Assembly (NCBI GenBank): GCA_944320785.1
Contig: CALUIR010000014.1
Location: 1 to 63,878, forward strand
Direction of reading: 5' to 3'
Source of the DNA: an uncultured Bacteroidaceae bacterium
GTDB lineage: Bacteria > Bacteroidota > Bacteroidia > Bacteroidales > Bacteroidaceae
DNA: 63,878 nt
In this document: positions 56,237-63,878 of the stretch, piece after piece
Layout of the letters: each line of letters starts with the position of its first letter
How positions within the stretch are numbered: the stretch's first letter is position 1
Program-made: the position numbers and the translations under genes
The notes under the pieces: model-generated
Database searches by the model: none
Told to the model about the DNA's origin: nothing
The model's input: only the letters and a program-made list of their open reading frames with translations

Positions 56237-58227
56237 AATTTTTCGGTTTTAGTGTTTAAACTGGATTTAATGAAATAGATAATCAAAGCGATATACACAG
56301 CCAAAGCTATCCATTGCGAACCGGGATGTGCCAGCCATTCATCGCAACGCACGTTTACTCCAGCGAAACGCATAGCGGCACTGACTACTCCCATGAGGGC
56401 GCCTCCGGCAATGAAACCGGATGCAATTAAGGTTCCTTTCTCGCTACGGGCGTTGTTGATGGCAGTGTCTTTGCTACGTGTGGTCACATACCAGTTGATG
56501 GCGCCTCCCACCAATAAAGGAAGATTCAATTCAAGGGGAATGAACATGCCTAAAGCAAAGGCGAGGGCTGGAATTTTCAAGAAGGTCAGTACGATGGCTA
56601 ATACTGCGCCGATACCGTACAATAACCATGGTGCGCCTACACCGCTCATTAAGGGTTCGATGACGGCTGCCATGGCATTGGCTTGCGGAGCAGCCAATTC
56701 TCCGCTGGTGAAACCATACACTTCATTGAGAATCATGATGACGCCGCCTACTGTAGCTGCTGACACGACAGTTCCCAAGAACTTCCATCCTTCTTGTTTG
56801 GCTGGAGTGCTGCCCAGCCAATAGCCTATTTTAAGGTCGGTGACAAAACCTCCGGCCATGGATAGTGCTGTGCAAACTACGCCGCCCATCACTAAAGCTG
56901 CCACCATGCCTGAAGGACCTCTTAACCCGACAGCTACCATCACGACTGAAGCCAAAATCAAGGTCATTAGGGTCATGCCGGATACGGGATTGGTGCCGAC
57001 GATGGCAATGGCATTGGCTGCTACGGTGGTGAACAGGAATGCGATGCCTGCCACTAAGACAATTGCCACAATGCTGTGCAAAAGGTTGCCTTGCATCACG
57101 TCGAAATAGAAGAACAGGAAAGTCAGCAGGATGGTGACGATGGAACCGATGGCGATGATTTTCATGGAAAGGTCGCGCTGGGTGCGTTTCACTTGGACGG
57201 CAGTGCCGCCTTTTCCTTTCATTTCTTTTGAAGCCAATCCTATGGCGCTTTTGATGATGTTCCACGAGCGGATAATCCCGATGACACCTGCCATGGCGAT
57301 GCCGCCGATGCCGATGCTTTTCGCATATTCGCTGAAAATCATTTCCGGAGACATTTCGCTAACAGTCTGGGTGATGGAAGGATTCCAAGCGTTGAGGACT
57401 TCGCTGCCCCAAATCAACGACATGCCGGGGATAATGACCCACCATACCACAACAGAACCTAAGCAGATGATGGCGGCATATTTCAACCCTACGATGTAGC
57501 CTAAGCCTAATACTGCTGCGCCGGTGTTTATCTTGAATACTAATTTGGCTTTTTCTGCTAACATGTCACCTGCCGCGCAGATACGGGTGGTGAAGTTTTC
57601 GTTCCACCATCCGAAGGTGGCCACAATGAAGTCGTAAAGCCCGCCGACCAATCCCGCTATCAGCAAAGGTTGGGCTTGGTTGCCGCCTTTCTCGCCGGAA
57701 ACAAGTACTTGCGTGGTAGCTGTAGCTTCAGGGAAAGGAAATTTGCCATGCATGTCGTTTACGAAATATTTACGGAAGGGTATTAGGAAAAGGATGCCCA
57801 AGATGCCGCCTAATAAGGAACTGACAAACACTTGCATGAAGTCCACGGTCATTTCCGGGTACTTGGCTTGCAGGATGTACAAGGCGGGCAGAGTGAAGAT
57901 GGCTCCTGCCACGATGACTCCGGAGCAGGCACCGATGGACTGGATGATGACATTCTCTCCCAAGGCGTTCTTCCGTTTGCATGCTCCTGATACGCCCACT
58001 GCAATGATGGCAATCGGGATGGCCGCTTCAAACACCTGTCCTACCTTGAGTCCTAAATAAGCTGCTGCGGCTGAAAACAGGATGGCCATTGCTACGCCCC
58101 ACAGCACGGACCAAAGGGTTGCTTCCGGGTAACGCTGATTGGCGGGCATCAAAGGATTGTACACTTCACCGGGCTTCAATTCTCGGAATGCGTTTTCAGG
58201 AAGCCCTGTTGCTTTTTCTTGTTCCAT
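56233..58227 (-). CDS. OPT-family oligopeptide transporter
   Basis: Inner-membrane transporter of 664 residues with about 14-16 helices. Visible family features are the RYPEATLWSVLWG N-terminal segment, FPEATATTQVLVSG near 155, the repeated GLVGGLYD and GFVTDLKIGYWLGSTP loops, and GMFIPLELNLPLLVGGAINW near the end. The frame extends upstream to 58332, but MEQEKATGLPENAF at 58227 is the natural start. Bacteroidota members take up oligopeptides or metal-ligand complexes; the substrate here is inferred. First intact gene of the operon, 20 bases after the broken methyltransferase. Confidence 0.9.
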
Positions 58228-58247
58228 ATTCACAGGTTTATTTTTTG

Positions 58248-58541
58248 TTATTGGTATTCTATCTCGAAAAACATGGTGTCCCGTGTGTCTGCAAAACCTT
58301 GCATCTTCCCCGTGATGGAAAAGGCTTGGCAAGGAGAACCCGCCAGCAGCAAATCATGGGCAGGAATCTCCCTTTCCGGAATTTTCGTGATGTCCCCTTG
58401 GGGGCATTCCCCGAAATTCGCCGCATAAGTCTGGCAGGCCGCTTTATCCCATTCCGATGAAAATACGCATTGATAGCCTAATTCGTCGAAAGGAATCCGG
58501 ATGCCTCCTATGCCTGCAAACAAGTCGATGAATCTTGCCAT
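58248..58541 (-). pseudogene. truncated DNA (cytosine-5-)-methyltransferase (N-terminal fragment)
   Basis: The 97 codons encode a good C5-methylase N terminus: motif I FIDLFAGIGGIRIPFDELG (4-22) and motif IV AGSPCQAFSITGK (catalytic Cys near 71), up to FADTRDTMFFEIEYQ, then a TAA. Intact enzymes run on for over 200 residues with motifs VI-X, which are missing; no other frame nearby carries them. The expected Gly after ADTR is Asp here. The fragment abuts the OPT operon and keeps a plausible promoter, so it looks like a deletion remnant. A free short peptide would not methylate DNA. Confidence 0.85.
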
Positions 58542-58568
58542 TTATGGTTATGAGTTAGAGTTTGGCCA

Positions 58569-58576
58569 CAAATATA
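58569..58576 (-). promoter_or_regulatory. -7 element before the truncated methyltransferase and OPT operon
   Basis: Minus-strand TATATTTG (CAAATATA on the plus strand), 27 bases before the fragment's ATG. No other promoter is evident between here and the OPT start, so this may now drive OPT, esterase and GH2. Confidence 0.5.
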
Positions 58577-58774
58577 GCGAAAATGGGGGAAAGGCTTGCA
58601 GTTTGTTTCGATTGTTGTTGGGTACATATTTCTTTCATGCGGAAATGTTTTCCATCTTGCATGCGCAGAAACTTCCGTTTCCCTTGCTGGAAAGTTGAGC
58701 CACCGCAATGGAATTTCGAGTTGACGGTTAGGAAATTTTCATCGGCCAAGCGGAAATTTCCATGCCTTTTTTCT

Positions 58775-58782
58775 TACTTTTG
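58775..58782 (+). promoter_or_regulatory. Bacteroidota -7 element before tatA
   Basis: TACTTTTG, 28 bases upstream of the tatA ATG. Confidence 0.6.
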
Positions 58783-58810
58783 CCACGGTAAACCATAAAA
58801 TATCCACAAA

Positions 58811-59035
58811 ATGATGACGGACATGTTGCTTTGGAGCCTTGGCGGGCCGGAAATCCTGATAATAGCCTTACTGATTGTGTTGCTTTTCGGCGCGAAGAAG
58901 ATTCCCGAACTGATGAAAGGCATCGGGAAGGGCGTGAAGAGCTTCAAACAAGGGATGGCGGAAGCGGAAAGCGAAATGAAGAATGCCAAGGATGAAATCA
59001 ATGCGGACGATGTATCCGGGAAGGAAAGCAAGTAA
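58811..59035 (+). CDS. tatA: Sec-independent protein translocase TatA
   Basis: A 74-residue Tat component. A short membrane helix (about 12-28, [20 protein letters not shown]) is followed by the hinge [16 protein letters not shown] and an amphipathic helix, then a charged tail, as in TatA/E. It oligomerises to open the path for folded, twin-arginine cargo. tatC starts 6 bases downstream. There is no separate TatB, as usual for a minimal TatAC system. Confidence 0.95.
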   Translation: MMTDMLLWSLGGPEILIIALLIVLLFGAKKIPELMKGIGKGVKSFKQGMAEAESEMKNAKDEINADDVSGKESK

Positions 59036-59041
59036 GGGCAG

Positions 59042-59827
59042 ATGGCAGGGATGACCTTTTGGGAACACTTGGATGTATTTCGCCGTTCCCTCCTTCGGGT
59101 GATAGCCGTGTGGGTGTTGCTGGCAGTGGGATTCTTTGCCGCGATGCCTTGGCTGTTTGACCATGTGGTGCTTGCCCCGTGCCATCACGATTTTGTTTTT
59201 TATTCGCTTTTGCATCAGATTGGCGAGACTGTTGGCCTTTCGGGCGACTTTTTTGACCGCCGTTTTGACCTCAAGCTTATCAACATCAACCTTGCTTCGC
59301 CTTTCTTCATCCATATATCCACTGCGTTTTGGATGTCGGTCGTGGCCTCTGCCCCTTACCTTGTTTATGAGGTGTGGCGGTTTGTGGAGCCTGCGCTTTA
59401 TCCGAACGAGGAAAGGAACGTGCGTGTGGCTTTGGGCTTGGGAACCCTGATGTTCTATGTCGGGGTAGCGGTGGGTTATTTCATCGTGTATCCGCTGACA
59501 CTCCGTTTCTTGGCTTCCTACGAGTTGAGCGCGCAAGTGGAGAACCAGATATCCCTTAATTCGTACATTGACAACTTCATGATGCTCATCCTCGCCATGG
59601 GGCTGCTTTTTGAACTGCCGCTCCTTGCATGGTTGCTTTCGGCCATGGGGTTCATCGACCGTGTTTTTCTGAAGAAATACCGTCGGCATGCCATTGTCGC
59701 CATTTTCATCTTGGCAGCCATCATCACGCCTACCGGCGATCCTTTTACCTTGGCCGTGGTGGCGGCTCCGCTCTGCCTGCTTTATGAACTGGGCATCTTG
59801 TTGGTAAAAAAGAGGAAGCAGGCATGA
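59042..59827 (+). CDS. tatC: Sec-independent protein translocase TatC
   Basis: Six-helix membrane protein that recognises twin-arginine signals, 261 residues. MTFWEHLDVFRRSLLRV matches the conserved N-terminal E-L-R-R region, followed by the FEVWRFVEPALYPNE-like segment (YEVWRFVEPALYPNEER) and C-terminal helices. The gene overlaps the nuclease-helicase start by ATGA; this may be only a shared transcript. Confidence 0.95.
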   Translation: MAGMTFWEHLDVFRRSLLRVIAVWVLLAVGFFAAMPWLFDHVVLAPCHHDFVFYSLLHQIGETVGLSGDFFDRRFDLKLININLASPFFIHISTAFWMSVVASAPYLVYEVWRFVEPALYPNEERNVRVALGLGTLMFYVGVAVGYFIVYPLTLRFLASYELSAQVENQISLNSYIDNFMMLILAMGLLFELPLLAWLLSAMGFIDRVFLKKYRRHAIVAIFILAAIITPTGDPFTLAVVAAPLCLLYELGILLVKKRKQA

Positions 59828-62814
59828 CTGGCACGTTTTATAAGAAAATCAGGGCACGTTATCTGCGTTCTGATGGCACTTTCCTCTATATGGAGCCGGT
59901 GCAGGCTTCTGCCGGTGAGGTCTTAAAGGTGCGTTGTGACGAAGCAGGGCGGGCGGGTTGTTCCCATGATGCGCTGCAGCAATGGTGGAAGGGCGCCCCC
60001 GTCAATCTGCTGGATGCTGCAGTGGATGCCGAGGGCGTCTGCATGCCTTCGTTCATGGTATTAGAGCCGGATTACCTGATGGACATCAGTTCACTGGCTG
60101 AATGCTTCAAGCCTTACGGCCATCATCCTGCCAATTATTTCCTCAGCCGTTTGCAACCTTCCGCCACTACCGGCGCATTGCTGTTGGGCAACATCGCCAA
60201 CCTGTTTCTTGATGAATGGATACATGCCCAAGAGGAGGTGGATTATGCCGCTTGCATGAAGAAAGCGTTCAGGCGTTATGCTGTGGAATTGACAGCTTGC
60301 GATGAACTGAAAGACAAGCGGCAGGAGAAAGGGTTCTTTGACGGATGCCGCCTGCATTTCCGCCATATCGGGCAAGTGGTGGCGCAATGGTTCGGGATGG
60401 AGGAATACGGCCTTGACAAGACGGATGCCGTGCTGGAACCTTCTTACGTTTGCGAGGCATTGGGCATACAGGGGCGGTTAGATTATATGCAGCGCGACAT
60501 GCGCAGCTTCATCGAGATGAAGTCCGGGAAGGCAGAGGAGTACCCGAAAGGCACGGTGCGCCCGCGGGAGAACAATCTTGTGCAGATGTTGCTTTACATG
60601 GCGGTATTAGAGTATGACATGGGGCAAGCGCATGAACGCCAGCGGCCTTACTTGTTGTACACACGTTATCCGTTGCTTTATCCTTCGCATGGACAGTGGG
60701 ACATGGTGAGGGAAGCCATCTGCCTGCGCAACCGCATTGTGGCCTGCGAATACCAAGTGCAGGCGCACAACGATCCGGCTTATACGGCCCGTATGCTGGA
60801 TGCCATCGTGCCGGAGACGTTGAACACCCGTCGTTTGGGCAACCGTTTCTGGAACTCTTATTTGCGCCCTTCCATTTCCCATGCCATGGAAGGATACCAT
60901 GCCTTGTCGCCGTTGGAGAGAAGTTACTATCTCTCTGCCTATAACTTCATCACGAAGGAACTGTACCTATCGAAAACGGGGAATGTCCCGTATGACGAGC
61001 GGAAAAGCGGCTCTGCGTGCTGGCAGCTGCCGTTGAAGCAGAAGCTGGAGGCCGGGGAAATCCTGTTGGACTTGCGGATAAGCGGCAACCATGCGACGGA
61101 AGAACACAAGCCCTACGTGGTTTTGGACGTGCCGCCCTGTGCGGATGGTTATCTCCCGAACTTCCGTGCGGGCGACATCGTTGTCTTGTATGAGCGCAAC
61201 ACGCCGGATGATAATGTGACCAACCGGCTTGTGTTCAAGGGTAACATTGAATCCATCACGCCGCAGCAAGTGAAAGTCCGATTGCGGGCTGCGCAAAGGA
61301 ACGAAGCCGTGTTGCCTCCCGATAGCCGGTATGCCCTCGAACATGACAGCATGGACGTGGCTTTCAGAATCATGTACCAAGGCCTGCATCATTTTTCGAC
61401 GGCTGTGGCAGACAGGCGGTCGTTGCTCCTGTCGCAGCGTCTCCCGCGTTTCGATGATTCTTTTGAGGAAGCCATTTGCCATGCCTCCGATGATTTTGAG
61501 CGTGTGGCTTTGAAGGCATTGGCTGCGCAGGATTACTTCCTGCTTGTGGGGCCTCCGGGAACGGGCAAGACTTCACGTGCCTTGCGGCGGATGGTGGAGA
61601 AGTTCCATGCGGTACCCGGCATGCAGATATTGCTGCTGGCCTATACGAACCGTGCCGTGGACGAGATTTGCAAGTCTTTGTGCGCCATCCGGCCAGAGGT
61701 TCATTTCATGCGTATCGGCAATGAGTTGTCGTGCGAGGAAAGCTACCAACGCTTCCTGATGGAAAATGTATTGGCTTCCTGCCGCCAAAGGAGCGATATA
61801 GAACAGGAACTGGCATCCTGCCGCATCATGGTGGGTACCACTACTGCAGTGGCGAACAAGCCGGATTTGTTCCGCCTGAAGTCATTCCATGTGGCTATCA
61901 TTGATGAGGCAACGCAGATATTGGAGCCACAGTTGCTTGGGCTTTTGACGATGCGTGATGCGCAGGGGCATAATGCGATTGGGAAATTCATCCTGATAGG
62001 CGACCATAAGCAGCTTCCGGCCATTGCTTTGCAGGGCAGGGAAGATTCCCGTGTCGCCGACCCTGCTTTGAATGCCGCCGGTTTGTGCAATTGGCAGGAT
62101 TCCTTGTTTGAGCGGCTTTACCGCCGCCATCAGGAGGATGGGAGCCGTGCCACTGATTTCCTGAGCCGGCAAGGAAGGATGCATCCGGAGGTGGCATCTT
62201 ATGCCAACCTTTCTTTTTATGGCGGGAAGTTGACGGATGCCGGGCTTCCGCACCAGTCTGGCAGGCTTGTCCTTCCGGAAGATTGCCGTTCTCCTTGGAA
62301 AGACTTGCTGGGACACCGGGTGGCTTTCATTCCTTCGGAACCACAAACCACTGCCTCTTTCGGGAAAAGCAACCAGCAGGAAGCGCGGATAGCCGCTCGG
62401 CTGGCTGCCGAAGTGTTCCGTTGCAGGCAGCAATCGTTTGACGCAATGCATACCTTAGGCATCATCACGCCTTACCGCAGCCAGATAGCCTTGATACGGA
62501 AAGAACTGTCACAGTCGGGCATTCCGGAATTGGGGGATGTCTTGGTGGATACTGTGGAACGTTATCAAGGCAGCGAACGTGCTGTCATCATCTATTCCGT
62601 CTGTGCCAATTACGCATGGCAACTGCCCCTCCTTTCCAACCTTACTGAAGAAGACGGGCATGTCATCGACCGCAAACTGAATGTGGCTCTTACCCGTGCC
62701 AGGGAGCAATTTTTCCTCATCGGCGCACCTTCCGTGCTTCGGGAGGCGCCTTTGTACAAAGCGTTGATGGAGGCGGCTTATGTGGCAGATGTCTTTCATG
62801 TAGGATGGCCATGA
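59824..62814 (+). CDS. Dna2-like fusion of PD-(D/E)XK nuclease and SF1B helicase
   Basis: A 996-residue protein. The N-terminal part (about 120-340) holds a nuclease-like core GIQGRLDYMQRDMRSFIEMKSGK (about 215-238: Asp then E-x-K), typical of the Cas4/RecB/Dna2 branch. The C-terminal helicase (about 550-990) has Walker A GPPGTGKTSRAL (576-587), motif Ia YTNRAVDEIC, motif II IDEATQILEP (near 692), motif III GDHKQLPAI, motif V DTVERYQGSER and motif VI NVALTRAREQ. These are Dna2/Upf1-type marks. Role in DNA end processing or repair is inferred. It overlaps tatC by 4 bases. Confidence 0.85.
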   Translation: MTGTFYKKIRARYLRSDGTFLYMEPVQASAGEVLKVRCDEAGRAGCSHDALQQWWKGAPVNLLDAAVDAEGVCMPSFMVLEPDYLMDISSLAECFKPYGHHPANYFLSRLQPSATTGALLLGNIANLFLDEWIHAQEEVDYAACMKKAFRRYAVELTACDELKDKRQEKGFFDGCRLHFRHIGQVVAQWFGMEEYGLDKTDAVLEPSYVCEALGIQGRLDYMQRDMRSFIEMKSGKAEEYPKGTVRPRENNLVQMLLYMAVLEYDMGQAHERQRPYLLYTRYPLLYPSHGQWDMVREAICLRNRIVACEYQVQAHNDPAYTARMLDAIVPETLNTRRLGNRFWNSYLRPSISHAMEGYHALSPLERSYYLSAYNFITKELYLSKTGNVPYDERKSGSACWQLPLKQKLEAGEILLDLRISGNHATEEHKPYVVLDVPPCADGYLPNFRAGDIVVLYERNTPDDNVTNRLVFKGNIESITPQQVKVRLRAAQRNEAVLPPDSRYALEHDSMDVAFRIMYQGLHHFSTAVADRRSLLLSQRLPRFDDSFEEAICHASDDFERVALKALAAQDYFLLVGPPGTGKTSRALRRMVEKFHAVPGMQILLLAYTNRAVDEICKSLCAIRPEVHFMRIGNELSCEESYQRFLMENVLASCRQRSDIEQELASCRIMVGTTTAVANKPDLFRLKSFHVAIIDEATQILEPQLLGLLTMRDAQGHNAIGKFILIGDHKQLPAIALQGREDSRVADPALNAAGLCNWQDSLFERLYRRHQEDGSRATDFLSRQGRMHPEVASYANLSFYGGKLTDAGLPHQSGRLVLPEDCRSPWKDLLGHRVAFIPSEPQTTASFGKSNQQEARIAARLAAEVFRCRQQSFDAMHTLGIITPYRSQIALIRKELSQSGIPELGDVLVDTVERYQGSERAVIIYSVCANYAWQLPLLSNLTEEDGHVIDRKLNVALTRAREQFFLIGAPSVLREAPLYKALMEAAYVADVFHVGWP

Positions 62815-62844
62815 CCTCATGTCTCGTTTTTAGGGAATGTGTGC

Positions 62845-62875
62845 TTTGTTTTGGCATCTGGAAATTGTATTTTTG
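62845..62875 (+). promoter_or_regulatory. promoter of the ADP-ribosylglycohydrolase gene
   Basis: TTTG at 62845-62848, 19-base spacer, then TATTTTTG at 62868-62875: a consensus Bacteroidota promoter 24 bases from the ATG. Confidence 0.75.
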
Positions 62876-62899
62876 CAGGAAATCAAAAAAATGTGAATC

Positions 62900-63709
62900 A
62901 TGATAGGAAGCATTATCGGGGACATCGTAGGGAGCATCTATGAGTTTGACAACATCAAGGCGAAGGATTTCCCGTTTTTCCAGGAGCAGCAGGAATATAC
63001 CGATGACAGCATCCTGACGTTGGCCACGGCGGATTGGCTGCTGAACGGCGGCAGGAGCGGGGATTATTATCTGCGGTACGCTTTGGAGAACCCGTGCCCG
63101 ATGGGAAGTTATGGAAGCGGCTTTGTGCAATGGGTGCATCTTGCGCAACGTGGGCTTATGCGTCCTTACAACAGTTGCGGCAACGGCAGTGCCATGCGCG
63201 TCGGGCCGGTAGGGTGGGCCTGCTTCTCGGAAGAAGAAGTGTTGCAGAAAGCAAAAGAATCAGCTGAATGCACCCACAACCATCCGGAAGGCATCAAAGG
63301 CGCACAGGCCGTGGCGCTTTGCATTTATCTGGCGCGGAAAGGTTGCGGGAAAGAGTCTGTCCGCAAAGAAGTTTCCGCCCGTTTCGGTTATTCCCTGGAC
63401 ATGGCAGTAGATGAAATCCGCGCGCGTTACTCATGGAAAGGCTTGGACGGGGCAGGCAACGGCGGCACTTGCCAAGGCAGCGTGCCGCAGGCCATCATCT
63501 GTGCGCTCGATGCCGATGATTTTGAAGATGCCGTCCGCAATGCCGTGTCTATCGGCGGGGATTCAGATACCATCGCTTGCATTGCCGGGAGCATCGCCGA
63601 ACCCTTGTATGGCATCCCTCCGGCTATCCGCAGCCAAGCGTTGCGCTATCTCCCCGAAAGGTTCAAAATGTTAGTGGATAGTTTTGAGGATAGGTTCGGG
63701 AGATTGTAG
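62900..63709 (+). CDS. ADP-ribosylglycohydrolase family protein
   Basis: A 269-residue all-alpha hydrolase of the ARH/DraG family. GSIIGDIVGSIYEF starts the fold. The metal-site motifs are EYTDDSILT (near 32-40) and SIGGDSDTIACIAGSIAEPLYG (near 214-235), with two Mg-binding acidic clusters, both intact. The family removes ADP-ribose from arginine, DNA or small molecules; the substrate is unknown. It is transcribed on its own, and no ADP-ribosyltransferase is next to it in the window. Confidence 0.88.
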   Translation: MIGSIIGDIVGSIYEFDNIKAKDFPFFQEQQEYTDDSILTLATADWLLNGGRSGDYYLRYALENPCPMGSYGSGFVQWVHLAQRGLMRPYNSCGNGSAMRVGPVGWACFSEEEVLQKAKESAECTHNHPEGIKGAQAVALCIYLARKGCGKESVRKEVSARFGYSLDMAVDEIRARYSWKGLDGAGNGGTCQGSVPQAIICALDADDFEDAVRNAVSIGGDSDTIACIAGSIAEPLYGIPPAIRSQALRYLPERFKMLVDSFEDRFGRL

Positions 63710-63733
63710 CAGTTATCTCGGAGAGTTCCCAAT

Positions 63734-63771
63734 ACGATTAGTAATCGTCATGCATGACGATTACTAATCGT
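63734..63771. repeat. 38-base perfect palindrome made of two ACGATTAGTAATCGT units
   Basis: Units at 63734-63748 and 63757-63771 flank CATGCATG, so the whole 38 bases read the same on both strands. Same unit as at 9794-9854. It lies 25 bases after the glycohydrolase stop, ahead of the next gene's promoter. Confidence 0.85.
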
Positions 63772-63824
63772 ACAAGCAAAAGTTTAGGAACATTTTGAAA
63801 AACGTAACCATTCTATTTTCCGCC

Positions 63825-63855
63825 TTGACACACATCGCAACCTAACATATCTTTG
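63825..63855 (+). promoter_or_regulatory. promoter of the gene at the window edge
   Basis: TTG at 63825-63827, 20-base spacer, then TATCTTTG at 63848-63855. An ATG follows at 63876, so a plus-strand gene probably starts there. Confidence 0.65.
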
Positions 63856-63875
63856 TGCCGTAACCTTTAAGAACA

Positions 63876-63878
63876 ATG
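63876..63878 (+). other. probable start codon of a gene cut by the window end
   Basis: ATG is the last codon in the window, 21 bases after a consensus -7 element. Nothing of the product can be read. Confidence 0.5.

Noticed and set aside
58228-58332. 35-codon N-terminal extension of the OPT transporter
   Set aside because: It overlaps the methyltransferase remnant in a different frame and does not look like a transporter N terminus.
59824-62814. Cas4 or a CRISPR-associated helicase
   Set aside because: Although the nuclease core resembles Cas4, there is no CRISPR array or other cas gene in the window, and the helicase part is of Dna2/Upf1 type.

Overview
The window is a chromosomal segment from a member of the order Bacteroidales (phylum Bacteroidota). 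Three things point there. Promoters repeatedly carry the Bacteroidota -7 element TAnnTTTG, several with a TTTG element 19-20 bases upstream. The gene clusters purH-mreBCD-mrdA-rodA with gldH-ricT-holB, and parA-parB-DUF5683-mltD-rel, are typical of the order. Type IX secretion parts (PorT, a PorE-like lipoprotein) are present. A Tannerellaceae/Porphyromonadaceae-like gut organism is a guess I cannot settle from the sequence. No rRNA, CRISPR array, prophage or insertion sequence was seen.

Layout. 1-9.6 kb: tRNA-Lys, a tdk/AI-2E-type transporter pair, rsmI, a Cbp1-like coiled-coil lipoprotein, a HAD phosphatase, tRNA-Met, a START-like protein, an LptF/G permease, ribBA and an aspartate aminotransferase. 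9.6-14 kb: accessory segment with palindromic repeats, a complete type II restriction-modification (R-M) pair (C5 methyltransferase plus BsaWI-like endonuclease) behind an attenuator-like leader, and a secreted tannase-family esterase. 14.1-26.4 kb: a 55-residue ferredoxin too short for most gene callers, porT, purH, the cell-shape operon mreBCD-mrdA-rodA, and a convergent metF-holB-ricT-gldH operon. 26.4-33.4 kb: a GC-rich stretch with an ADP-forming acyl-CoA synthetase and a three-gene fimbrillin-like surface operon (DUF3575, DUF6562, large DUF6562 with a beta-helix-like tail). 33.4-39.6 kb: chromosome partitioning, cell wall and stringent response. 39.7-42.7 kb: Sel1 protein and a second type II R-M pair. 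43-51.3 kb: topoisomerase III, PorE-like protein, rRNA methyltransferase and a LytTR two-component pair. 51.6-58.5 kb: ferritin, then an OPT transporter-esterase-beta-galactosidase operon that begins directly behind the broken first third of a third C5 methyltransferase. 58.8-63.9 kb: tatAC, a Dna2-like nuclease-helicase, an ADP-ribosylglycohydrolase, a 38-base perfect palindrome, and the promoter and start codon of a gene cut by the window edge.

The main points for a second look are: two intact R-M systems plus one methyltransferase remnant whose promoter now faces a transport/glycosidase operon; a terminator-like hairpin in the leader of the first R-M system; a family of 15-base palindromes (ACGATTAGTAATCGT) clustered at two sites 54 kb apart; two 19-base operator-like palindromes upstream of topB; and the fimbrillin-like operon. 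I do not see an obviously new defence system. Most housekeeping genes look ordinary.
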